From contig OY723314.1 of the NCBI GenBank assembly GCA_963210315.1, positions 372,001 through 436,000 of the forward strand: DNA of 64,000 nucleotides, in the 5' to 3' direction. The notes under the pieces were generated by a model. The model saw only the letters and a program-made list of their open reading frames with translations, was not told the origin of the DNA and ran no database searches. This DNA comes from Rhynchopus euleeides (lineage: Eukaryota > Euglenozoa > Diplonemea > Diplonemida > Diplonemidae). A program made the position numbers and the translations under genes. Shown here piece by piece: positions 44,010 to 53,932 of this stretch. Every line of letters begins with the position of its first letter. Position 1 is the stretch's first letter.

Positions 44010-44222
44010 AAAAAATCGTACTCCTTTCGCTTTATTATAGACACCCTGTCCAGCAACTGTGGGAGAACAGTTCCGGACTACTTTTTGTTGAGCGCACACT
44101 TGCTGTCTCAAGGCTGTGTTGAGGCCCTGTGAAGTGGCATGAGGTGCTAATCCAAAGCTTCAGTCGTACGATTTCCTTCGTTACTTCGCGACTTCGCTAC
44201 GCTTCGTCGCTCGTAACTAGTA
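44010..44222 (-). repeat. 211-bp unit, right outer copy
   Basis: Full unit, matching 39202-39412 almost base for base; the A-run at its start is one base longer. Confidence 0.9.
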
Positions 44223-44339
44223 AAAAATAATGTTTTCTTTTCAAAAAAAAAGGGGGCGAAAAAAAGGGGCAAACACTCCAGCACTTCCTTCAGAACCACC
44301 TATTCACGGCAACGCCGCCCCCTTCACGGTGGGATCTTG

Positions 44340-44987
44340 TAAATTTTACATGTATAACTACAAGTATATACATGTATTATACATGTATAATACTTGCATG
44401 TCAACTATTATACATGTATAATACATGTATATGCCTGAAATATACATGTAAAATACATGTATATCAAGTAAAAATACAAGTATAATACTTGCATGTCAAC
44501 TATTATACTTGTATTTTTACTTGATATACATGTATTTTACATGTATATTTCAGGCATTTACATGTATTTTACATGTATAATACTTGTCATGCAAGTATTT
44601 TACATGTATAATACTTGCATGACAAGTATTATACATGTAAAATACTTGCATGACAAGTAAAATACATGTATAATACTTGCATGACAAGTAAAATACATGT
44701 ATTTTACTTGCATGCAAGTATTTTACTTGTCATGCAAGTATTTTACATGTATAATACTTGCATGACAAGTATTATACATGTAAAATACATGTAAATGCCT
44801 GAAATATACATGTAAAATACATGTATATCAAGTAAAAATACAAGTATAATAGTTGACATGCAAGTATTATATTTGTATTTTTACTTGATATACATGTATT
44901 TTACATGTATATTTCAGGCATATACATGTATTATACATGTATAATAGTTGACATGCAAGTATTATACATGTATAATACATGTATATA
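44340..44987. repeat. AT-rich block of nested palindromes
   Basis: Built almost wholly from TACATGTA, TATACATGTATA, TTGCATGCAA and ACTTGCATGACAAGT-type units. Larger inverted repeats are superimposed, for example the CCTGAAATATACATG block near 44432 and its complement near 44545 and 44905. The centre, near 44712, is ACTTGCATGCAAGT. The composition is sharply different from the surrounding GC-rich DNA. Confidence 0.9.
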
Positions 44988-45260
44988 CACGGTGGACTCC
45001 AGCGGGGGTAGGGTAACCCTTTTCGGGAGTCTCAACTAGGGGGAGTCCAACTCCCGCTAGCGGGAGTATAGACTCCCGCTAGCGGGAGTCTATACTCCCG
45101 CTAGGGGGAGTCTGACTCCCCCTAGCGGGAGTCTTTTCACCTATTTTCACTCATTTTTCCCATGATACCTATGCAATGTGGCACTCGTCACTGAAGTACA
45201 GCCACACCAAACGAAACGGACGTTTCCACCCATCCCAGCTCGCAGACCTGATTCACAAAA

Positions 45261-45641
45261 ATGGGGAAGACGACAACGAAGCCGGCAGCGAAGCCGGCGG
45301 CAAAGTCGATTAAGAAGAAGAAGAGCGCAGAGAGTCCCGAGGCTGCGGAGGCGACGAACATTGTGCATGATTTTTGCACGGCCTTCCCTGTTAAAAAAGG
45401 GGGCAGTGTGCTGACACTGGGATCCATTAGAAGGCTCCTAGCAACGGTGTTGAGCAAGGAGCTCCACCAGCACAGCACCCAGGTGGCCAACGCAATCATC
45501 GCCATGTCTTCCCTGACATGGATAAGTTCGCTGTCAGGGAAGTCGCAACGATGCGGAAGGAGGGCGCTCTCCGTCATATACAAGGTGGAGGCGAAGTATG
45601 GCAAGGTGCAGGATACAAACGTGTCGTCGGGGGCAGCCTGA
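45261..45641 (+). CDS. Lys-rich protein with histone H2B-like segment
   Basis: 126 residues starting MGKTTTKPAAKPAAKSIKKKK, a tail like those of core histones. The middle (LTLGSIRRLLATVLSKELHQH) can be laid without gaps on the end of H2B ([21 protein letters not shown]): Thr, Ile, Leu, Glu-Leu and His coincide. The first histone-fold helix is not recognisable and the last 45 residues do not match H2B. It sits inside a mobile element, so it may be a captured and decaying histone-like gene, or chance resemblance in a basic protein. The start has AAAAATGGGG context. Confidence 0.35.
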   Translation: MGKTTTKPAAKPAAKSIKKKKSAESPEAAEATNIVHDFCTAFPVKKGGSVLTLGSIRRLLATVLSKELHQHSTQVANAIIAMSSLTWISSLSGKSQRCGRRALSVIYKVEAKYGKVQDTNVSSGAA

Positions 45642-45790
45642 AGCCGCGAATGATCGCGACACGGGCGAACGGCTTGGCACCGTGGGTCTGGATAGATGCT
45701 GGAGTTCGGCCGGGTGAAACCGGAAGTCGCAGCAAAATTTGCCCCCCCAGATTTCTTCCTCAAACCCACCCGTGGGCTGATCCGGCCTTG

Positions 45791-45891
45791 CACGGTGGAC
45801 TCCAGCGGGGGTAGGGTACCACTACCGGGTTTAACCCTTTTCGGGAGTCTCAACTAGGGGGAGTCCAACTCCCGCTAGCGGGAGTATAGAT
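45791..45891 (+). repeat. Internal third copy of the CACGGTGG element end
   Basis: CACGGTGGACTCCAGCGGGG and the following TCAACTAGGGGGAGTCCAAC match the left terminus at 44988, in the same orientation, with a small extra segment (TACCACTACCGGGTT). Confidence 0.85.
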
Positions 45892-45906
45892 CAGCAGTGG
45901 GCAACA

Positions 45907-47045
45907 ATGAGGCGATGCGGGGGGCGAGGGCACCGATGCTCACTGTGCGACATCCCAGAAGAACGCTGGTATCAACAGGTGCATCGATACCCGCACCTGA
46001 CTCTCTCTGAGATGAAAGAGGCTGGCTACCCCTCCCTCTTGGCAGGTGTGCTTCCCAATGCCCGCTACGTCACCCCAGCACTCCATGACTGCAAGGGGCT
46101 CGCCATGCGGCTGATCAGGGTACTGGATGAGACAACAAAAAAATATTCGACAAGACCTGTACAAACCTTGCACTGAATGTGTCGCAGAATGGGACAGGTG
46201 CTCAGTTCCGGAAGGTCGTGCTTGCCATGTCACAGGACACCACCTACAAGGGCTTGTTCCGCTACCTCTTTGTCTCCCTTGCAGACCTCATGCATTTCCG
46301 GTATGCAGACATCCCCTGGCGCTTCTGGGGATGCAAGGATGAGTCAGCCCGGATTCCCTTCTTGCGTGCTCGGATCTCAGGGCATATATTTCACTGGTTG
46401 ATGGAGCATGCCGAAAAGGGATCAACGCGCAATGCCTACGTACACAGTCTCCATCATTGGTGGGCTCCAGAAGATGCAGTGCCTCTGCAGAACAACGACG
46501 AATTTGAAGAAGCAGAGAACGGACATCGCAAGAAAGATGCCGTTACAATCGCCAGCTCCGCAACTTACGAGAGAGATCTTGCGATGGCAGAAGAGAAGCG
46601 GCGCGCATCGGGCATGCCTTGGAAGGTTGCGCACCTGTCGCAGGACGGGATCCTCGGGTATAGAGAAGTCATCCTGTGTCCGTGTCTGCACACCCGACAC
46701 GCTCATAGATTGGCTGTGTATGTTCTTTGCACACAGTTGACACAGCTGCAGAAGGGGTTTGTGCACTGCAACACACAGGACTTCGTTGAACCCATCAGCG
46801 CGCCCTACTTCCTGTTCCGGTTCCCCGAAGGACACCGCAAATTATCGCTCTGCTTGTGCAAAATGCCAATCCCGCTGGGGGCGACTTTCACACCATTCGT
46901 GTCATCCGAGGCGACTTTGAGCACGCTTGACCAACGCGCACAGCAGGAGGGGGATGACAGTTCTGACGAAGAAGATGAGGCCTGCAGGATGGCTTGTCTT
47001 GCCCAAGGTGTAACACAACTACGACAGGCGATGGCCGCACTTTGA
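45907..47045 (+). pseudogene. Unclassified transposon protein, two frames
   Basis: A Cys/His-rich start (CSLCDIPEERWYQQ) and PALHDCKGLAMRLIRVLDE are in the first open frame (45907-46176). The second (to 47045) continues with FRYLFVSLADLMHFRYADIP, HWLMEHAEK, a charged linker, and FLFRFPEGHRKLSLCL before an acidic SDEEDE tail. The two frames are offset by one base at a run of seven A near 46135, which may be a real lesion or a sequencing error; the second frame then lacks its own ATG. I do not recognise the family. Position between the inverted ends suggests a transposase or an accessory protein of this element. Confidence 0.5.
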
Positions 47046-47599
47046 CACCTCAAATTCTAACCGCTCACCTCCGCAGGTGTAGCCGCTACCAGGAGGATAG
47101 GTAGGTAGTCCAGAGTCCGGGGAAACTGACAGAAGCAAAACAAGCCCCTCCCCATCCCTCTTCCACCATGATTTTACCCCCCACGCCAGTAGACTGTAAC
47201 TATATCATGGGAAAAATGGATGAAAATAGGTGAAAAGACTCCCGCTAGGGGGAGTCAGACTCCCCCTAGCGGGAGTATAGACTCCCGCTAGCGGGAGTCT
47301 TTGACACCCGCTCAGACTCCCGCTCCCAGACTCCCGCTAGGGCCGCTGGAGTCCACCGTGTACTTGTAGTTATACATGTAAAATTTACAAGATCCCACCG
47401 TGTTGCTCCCTCACCCCCCCCCCCCCTCCCCCCTTCTCCACTCTCGCAGGGGGGCGCCATCACACGTATCTTATCTTATCTTCGCGAAAAAAAATATGGG
47501 GAGAATGTGAGAGAAGTGCGATTAATGTGCCGGCTTCATTCGGAGCCAGTGGGCATGTTGGGCATGTTGGATTTTGTTTTGTCGCCCCCCCCCCCCCCC

Positions 47600-48740
47600 T
47601 AGGGGGGGTCAAATGGGGGTGACAAACACGATTTTTCAAAAAACCGGCGCAGAGGCCCCAAAGCCCCCGTAAACCCTCCAAACCCCCCCAGATCGGTCCG
47701 GAAACCCATCGAACCCCACTTTTCCACCATTCCGGGCACCTCAGGTGCCCGAAATGGGGTACCTAAATTTTGTGCCACCGTTTGGTACCGTACAGTGCCA
47801 CTGTGTGGGAGGTTGGAAAAGAAAATGCCCCAACACACCACATCTGAGGGTTGCAATGCATGTTGCTTGCCAACCACGTCATCCGGTGGGTGTCAGGCGC
47901 TATGTAGGTGGCATTAGCCAGGTCTTCGATGTGTTCTGGCTTGTATACATACCTCCCTGCCACCATGCACCGGGAGCTGCCTGTAGGTACGGAACAAGTC
48001 CAGATGGTCGTGTGATTCCTGTGCAGCAGTGCTCCACAACCGGGATGTGTTGACAACGACTGTTGCAACACGAGCTGTACATTCCGGGAACACACGAAGT
48101 GCGCTGTCGTGGTACCCATTGTGCCAGAATTGGTAGTTGCTGCGGTCTACTTTGCCTGGCCCAGGAGCACTGGTACTGAACAGTGCAATATGCGTGGCGA
48201 GGTGAATGCAACGGAAGCGCGCAAAGCCAATACAGCTCTCGGATGGCGGGTGGTGGTGCCACTAGTGTGTGACGTTCACTCGAGGATACAATGCATCACA
48301 ATGAATCAGCAACCGTGGACCGAGTACAATACGCTCTCTGTGGCTGGTGTGGGGGACAAAGGCAGTGCCTGTGCCGCAGGCAGGGAGGTACATATACAAG
48401 CCAGAACTCATCGAAGACCTGGCTAATGCCACCTACATAGCGCCTGACACCCACCGGATGACGTGGTTGGCAAGCAACATGCATTGCAACCCTCAGATGT
48501 GGTGTGTTGGGGCATTTTCTTTTCCAACCTCCCACACAGTGGCACTGTACGGTACCAAACGGTGGCACAAAATTTAGGTACCCCACTTCGGGCACCTGAG
48601 GTGCCCGGAATGGTGGAAAAGTGGGGTTCGATGGGTTTCCGGACCGATCTGGGGGGGTTTGGAGGGTTTACGGGGGCTTTGGGGCCTCTGCGCCGGTTTT
48701 TTGAAAAATCGTGTTTGTCACCCCCATTTGACCCCCCCTA
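47600..48740. mobile_element. Long-TIR non-autonomous DNA element, copy 2 (complete)
   Basis: Inverted arms of about 370 bp start GGGGGGTCAAATGGGGGTGA and continue CAAACACGATTTTTC. The dinucleotide TA occurs just outside both ends. Nearly identical to copy 1 at 1-1127, including the unique 400-bp centre, which shows the two are copies of one family rather than independent palindromes. Confidence 0.88.
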
Positions 48741-49345
48741 CCCCCCCCCCCCCCCCACAGGTTTCTGCACGGTGGCCTGGTCAGCTGACTGACCAGGTTT
48801 TGACCAGGTCCAAATCTGACCAGGTCATGACCAAATCTGACCTGGTCATGACCATGTCATACCTGGTCATGACCAGGTCATTTTCACCCATTTTAACCGG
48901 GGGGAACATGTTGAGTGGCCAAGCAGGGGGAACAATTCGCATATTCCGGACTCTCTCCGGCCGTTGTGGAAAGTATGGGTCAAAAGGGTTCAACCATACC
49001 CCGAGTCGAGAAAGAAGTCGAAGCTTGAATCATGTTGGACACAAGGGGAAAATGGTCAAAATTGGCCCAAAATTACCAAAAAAATGAGGCCCCCTGCCCA
49101 GGTTCCCTGCCCACCTGGACGCACTCAAGTGCCTCACACCGGGTCCCTCCCCCTGGTGGTATCCCAAAAAAGTGTCGAGGAGGTCTGCATCATCCCAGGC
49201 CACGCAGAAGGCGTCGAAGGGCCGCCAAGGGTGGTGTGGAGGAGAAGGACGCAGGGCCCAACACCCTGCTCTCCTTCGTCAAGCTTTACATTGAAAAGCG
49301 GAAGGGCGGCGGGCTGTTTCACAGCAGCCTCGCGGCGCTGTTTGA

Positions 49346-49993
49346 AAAGCCATCGCACCACCCACTGACAAGGAGTGGGGCAGGAAGCTGACACAGAGTG
49401 AAGAGGCCGACAAGAACAAGGCCAAGACACTGCCCGCAGTCTACTCCATGCGTGTCTCTGGCAACACGCGTCGGAGCGGCATGAAGCGCCTCACGAGCGC
49501 CGACAAGAACTCGTCCGAGTACGAGGTGCTGACGGAAGCGGGGTGCTCGGATGAGGTGCTGGGAACCGATATGAAGAGGCTACCCACCGCTCAGAGCGCG
49601 GTGGGCAGTACTTCTTCGAAGGCAGCTGATAAACAACTGATCCCGAACGACGGATCGGTCATGACTGTCACGGTCATGAGGGACCTGCCCTACAAGAGCG
49701 AGGTTCCGAATGGTCTGCACGCCCGAACGTTCATTGTGGCGGTGGGGGCAACACCACAGGCAACGCAGGGGCAGGGTGTCGTGACCATCGACATCCAGTT
49801 GGTGAACGCGGTGATGAGGCAGGCGGTGGTGACAAAGAAGCCCGACCAGTGGGCGTGCCTCAACGTCGCCGTGAGTGACAACGACAAGGATGCTGACCCC
49901 GCTGGACCCGCTGGACCCGAGCATCCCGATGCAAGCGAGGACGAGGAGGACGAGAGTCCCATCGGCAGTGCCGTAACGGTTGACCACATCTGA
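49346..49993 (+). CDS. Unidentified ORF 1 of CACGGTGG element 3
   Basis: The frame is open from 49346. The first ATG is at 49448, giving 181 residues. Features are a Lys/Arg-rich start (NTRRSGMKRLTSADKN), a middle with regular hydrophobic spacing (HARTFIVAVGATP, VVTIDIQLVNAVM) that could form a beta-rich fold, and an acidic end DASEDEEDESPIG. Just upstream, in another frame, TLLSFVKLYIEKRKGG also reads naturally, so the real protein may be longer with an intron or frame change. No family recognised. Confidence 0.4.
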   Translation, partial: KAIAPPTDKEWGRKLTQSEEADKNKAKTLPAVYSMRVSGNTRRSGMKRLTSADKNSSEYEVLTEAGCSDEVLGTDMKRLPTAQSAVGSTSSKAADKQLIPNDGSVMTVTVMRDLPYKSEVPNGLHARTFIVAVGATPQATQGQGVVTIDIQLVNAVMRQAVVTKKPDQWACLNVAVSDNDKDADPAGPAGPEHPDASEDEEDESPIGSAVTVDHI

Positions 49994-50010
49994 TTGTGAC
50001 ACTTTTCAAA

Positions 50011-50119
50011 GGGGGTCTTCGCTACGGGGTGATCGTCAGTGCATTTTGGTGCCTTTCCTGTTGAATTGGCTGAAAACTGACGAAGATTGACGAAGGATAA
50101 CGACTCAGCGAAGACCCCC
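50011..50119. mobile_element. Small MITE (GGGGCCCTCGCTACCAG family), copy e, divergent
   Basis: Ends GGGGGTCTTCGCT and AGCGAAGACCCCC, flanked by AAA on both sides. Same size and end pattern as the other copies but a different interior (TTGACGAAGGATAACGACTC). It lies between the two open frames of CACGGTGG element 3. Confidence 0.65.
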
Positions 50120-50160
50120 AAAGAGTGTAAAAGAATGGAGAAGGGAGTACCCTGCCTTGA

Positions 50161-50655
50161 ATGCCTCAGGACCCTCAGGATCCTCAGAACTGCCACCTAT
50201 TTGCTCTCTCCGACGAAGCGTTCGAGAGGGAGAATGGGGAGAGGAAATTGCGGGCCAGGACAACATCTGCTCGTTTCCGGGAGAGGGACCTGATGGTGTT
50301 CGAGCTGGCAACCTATGCCCCCGCGCCAGTTTCGGCAACGACCCCGCAAGAATCTTCGTGTACCCTCTTGCAATACAATGTCATATCGTTGTGCGGGAAG
50401 TGCATGACAGCGGGTCCAGTATGGATGAAAAACTTCGATTCGTTTCGGCACCGTCTCAGGACTCTCGGTAGCAGTCGGGTAACCCCTGTCGGCCCGATCG
50501 ATTCGCTCGGCAAGTGTTCCGATGGCTGGTTACTGACTGGCGATGCTGCCTGCAACACGCGGTGGTCTCCGTATTTGCCTCTGCGACAAGCAGCCGCCAA
50601 TCCACACCCAGGATGCGAAGGACGGCGTGTTAGGCAAGGCAGCACTGGCCTGTGA
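50161..50655 (+). CDS. Unidentified ORF 2 of CACGGTGG element 3
   Basis: 164 residues from an ATG. It includes DEAFERENGERKLRARTTSA, a CxxC (SLCGKCMTAG) followed by WMKNFDSFRHRLRTLG, and a Cys-containing GWLLTGDAACNTRW. In a neighbouring frame the sequence goes on into a Glu-rich acidic stretch (about 50670-50730), so a longer protein may once have existed. The family is unknown. With ORF 1 it may form the element's gene set. Confidence 0.35.
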   Translation: MPQDPQDPQNCHLFALSDEAFERENGERKLRARTTSARFRERDLMVFELATYAPAPVSATTPQESSCTLLQYNVISLCGKCMTAGPVWMKNFDSFRHRLRTLGSSRVTPVGPIDSLGKCSDGWLLTGDAACNTRWSPYLPLRQAAANPHPGCEGRRVRQGSTGL

Positions 50656-53600
50656 AGCCGACGACGACAACGAAGATCCCGAAGAAGAGGAAGAAGGAGA
50701 AGAATGTGAAGAAGCGGAAGAAGGCAGAAAGCTGCTGATCATGAAGTTTCGTCGCCGACCCCACCCTCCCCTCCCCCGCCACCCCCCTGCACTGCAGCAT
50801 ATTTTATTGGTAATTTTGGGCCAATTTTGACCATTTTTCCCTTGTGTCCAACATGATTCAAGCTTCGACTTCTTTCTCGACTCGGGGTATGGTTGAACCC
50901 TTTTGACCCATACTTTCCACAACGGCCGGAGAGAGTCCGGAATATGCGAATTGTTCCCCCTGCTTGGCCACTCAACATGTTCCCCCCGGTTAAAATAGGT
51001 GAAAATGACCTGGTCATGACCAGGTATGACATGGTCATGACCAGGTCATACCTGGTCAATGACCAGGTATGACCTGGTCAAGATTTGACCAGGTTTTGAC
51101 CTGGTCAGGGTCTGACCAGGCCACCGTGTGGACAGGGTGGTCTGACATAAGCGAAAGGGGGCCACCACTGTGGTATCTCAGAGAGGCTGATTACCCCCAA
51201 TCTGCGTCTGAAGTGCGACATCTCCGGGAAACATTTGTGCGCAGCATGTGCACGTCCCTACCCTGGCAGTCCCGCATGTCCGGGCTGGGATTCTTTCTTC
51301 GGAGAGAGGTTTGAGGGGACGGAGAATGGGATTGGGGTTTGTGGAGGGGCAACCTTACCCCCCACCCAACCCCCTCCCTATTCCACTCCCCCCCCCCCCT
51401 CCCTTTTCGCTCGTGCGTATATCTTTTACACCCGTATGGAAGGGGGCGTCCAGAATGACGGGGTTTTCATGGATAAATAGCGGGGAGAGGGAGAGGGGGT
51501 GGGAGAGGGGGGTTACGGCAGCACACCTCTCTTGTTTCACCGTGTGTCTCCCCTCCCTACCCCCTCCCTGTGAGGAGTGGTGTTTTCCCCCGGAAGATTC
51601 TGAAATTTCTGATATTGTTTGCGCCCTTTTCTTCTTCTTCTTATTGTTCTTCTTTTTGTCTTTTTGTGGATAACTTTTTTTGTTGTTAGTTCGGCGTAGC
51701 CAACTGGGGGGAAACTTTCTGTGCCTTTTGCTGGATAGTGCGTCCCCACTCAAACCACTTCATCAGACCGGGGAGTGGTGTACACAAAGAGTGGGGTCTG
51801 CGTTCCAACAAAACAACTTTCGGCAGTAATTGGTTTGCTGTCTCGTTTTGCTGTCACTTTACGATCCAGCGGGGGGGGGGGGGGGGAGGCACAGATAGTT
51901 TTTTTTTGGGGGGGGGGTTTCCTGATTTTGTGCCGACTGCGCTTCTTTTCTCCTCCTCCTTCTTCGTATATAGTATTCGGTCGGGGAAAAAAATGCAGTA
52001 ACAATGACGAGGGGTACGTTTGTGGTATGCAGTTCTTTTTCAAGCCACACCCCCAACACCCACACCCACACCCACCACGATGCAGCAGGCTGCCACGGTT
52101 TGGTGTGGGGGAATGAAAAATTACCCTCACCCACACACACCCTGAGTGAGGACCGGGACGATTTGTCGTTCCTAATCTTCCTCAAAGCCTTTCACTCTCT
52201 AGACACAGAGGGTGAATGCCCAGATGGCAGACTGCGCCAAGCGTGCCGCCTCTGCTATAGTAGGACACACTATAGGCGAGGGTAGCGGGTTCGCTTCTGC
52301 TGCACCTGATCTGTGTGAGATGGCACCCATAACTCGATCAAGCTGCCCACACCACACCCAATTTTTTTCCGCACCTGATTTTTTTCCCACACTTTAGCCC
52401 TCTTCTTCGTAATGATAGACTCGGGACGTTATTGCACCGGACTCGAGGCGGAAAGTGTCGGGGCCCTTCACAAGGCACAGCAGGGGGTGCAATGTAGGGG
52501 CCATCTGCTCTTCACATCCATGAGTGCAGTGTGGCCAGAAGGGGGGTTACTCTTTTTTTGCACAACGCCCCGTCAAAAAAAATGCCGACAGTGATGACTC
52601 GTCATGGATGCTGATCGCGCCACGACACGTTGTCGATAATTTAAACAATACCCGACAGCACCCCTTCTTTTGCAACCGGGGTAGTTTCTTTCTTCCTGCC
52701 CCCCACCCACCCCTGCCGCTGTATGCGACAGGAGAGCCTTCCTGATGGTTTTAGCTTCGTGGTTCCTCCAACTCACACCAACCCGCCCCCGCCACCTTTT
52801 TTTTTATCTTGCTGAGGTGCATATAACAGTGCAGACTCTCTCTCTTGCATGCCAAACGTACGAATGCCCACAGAACGAAAGCACAGCGTACGCACAGAGG
52901 CATATGCTCGCCACACGCATGGCTGTCCCGATCGCTGGTGGCCGCTCCGAGTATTTGTGCTCGGATGGTATCGTCAGTGGGTCTCATTGGGAGTGCGGGG
53001 AGGAGGGCGGGGGGGGGGGGGGGTTGCAAAGCCGTGTCTATTTTGTCTCCCGGGTTTGGCGCACAAACAACGCCTTATGTTTTTCTCCTTATTGCTGTGA
53101 GGTTCATATGAATGCATTTCTGGACGAGAAAGATCCCCCATCTAGTCAGGCGAGGGGTGCTGGAGACTGGGTATGATTTTCCCCGAGTTTCCGCGTTTAC
53201 AATCATCCGCAGGGCAGCCCACGCTCTCGGCATCCAAGTGTTTGTGCTCCGAAGGCGCACATCAACACCAGAGCTGGGCCCGCGCTATATCACGCACACA
53301 CTGCGCCACACCGCACAGCCACCGATGTTTTCCAAATTCAGTAATTACTAACCCCCCCCCCCCTGCGTCAAAACACTTTGAGATAACGACTGCACACTAT
53401 CCGCTTGGTTGTGTCACACGTCATGTTGGGTGGTTGTCGTTGATATCCGAAATAAAACCATCACGCCCCCGCCCCTCCCTGAACTTCTGAGGCGCCGAAG
53501 CGCCATGCTGAAGCAAGGGGCGTGTGAAGGAGGTAAAAACACACCACCCGATGGATGTGCAGCCCCATGCCAGTAACGATGCCGAGGGAAAATAAACACC

Positions 53601-53932
53601 ACCGCGGCGTTGGCGTTGTCCATGCTGCGACACACATTTTCTCAATTTTTAGCGCACGCATGAAGCATAGGAGTGTAGGAGTGCTTCCGACGACCCTGCT
53701 TCTTTTCTGCGTGTCTCGCTCCCTCCCACCGCGTGTTTCACATGCGCTTCGCACCCACATCAAAAGCAGCAGGCTAAAGGTGGTGGAATCGTCAACACAC
53801 CAAATAAGCAAGAAGGAAACCACAATCGCCACGCCTTTTTTTCTCTTTCGGCGTTTCCTCCTCATTGCATTATAGGAGGAACCTCGCCCGAACTTTTTAT
53901 GTTTTATGTATCCGATCCGGCGAATCCACGAG

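Larger units (their letters stand above)
39202..44222 (-). mobile_element. DIRS/VIPER-type tyrosine-recombinase retroelement
   Basis: Read on the minus strand, the order is Gag-like ORF, tyrosine recombinase (YR), then reverse transcriptase and RNase H. Having YR upstream of RT is the VIPER arrangement known from trypanosomes; DIRS, PAT and Ngaro elements have YR last. The ends are not LTRs. A full 211-bp unit lies on each side, and the body (39503-43875) sits within a middle unit whose two halves meet at a 13-bp repeat, TTGAGCGCACACT. The two outer units differ essentially by one base in an A-run, so the insertion is young. The element looks structurally whole. Confidence 0.85.
44988..47360. 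mobile_element. CACGGTGG-family element 2 (nested)
   Basis: The ends read CACGGTGGACTCCAGCGG inward from both sides. The dinucleotide TA flanks both. The subterminal regions (45040-45135 and 47235-47345) are arrays of the palindrome CTCCCGCTAGCGGGAG and its variant GGGGGAGTC, and the inverted similarity runs on to TTTTCACCTATTTTCA and CCCATGATA. A third copy of the left end lies internally at 45791-45891, so the element is rearranged or composite. It carries the open frames listed next. Confidence 0.82.
44325..47402. mobile_element. CACGGTGG-family element 1 (outer)
   Basis: The 42-bp inverted ends begin CACGGTGGGATCTTGTAAAT and finish near ACTACAAGTA. The dinucleotide TT flanks both sides. 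The left subterminal region is a 650-bp AT-rich block of nested palindromes. A second family member (44988-47360) lies within it. No protein can be assigned to this outer element itself, so it was probably short and non-autonomous before the nesting. Confidence 0.8.
48768..51128. mobile_element. CACGGTGG-family element 3
   Basis: Inverted ends of about 310 bp start CACGGTGGCCTGGTCAG. The dinucleotide TG flanks both sides. The subterminal palindrome here is CCTGGTCATGACCAGG (48790-48890 and 51010-51110). After that come a conserved inverted GGGGGAACATGTTGAGTGGC block and one ending in a GGCCCAAAATTACC-type segment. Its length (2361 bp) is close to that of element 2 (2373 bp), but the interior is different. 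Confidence 0.85.
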
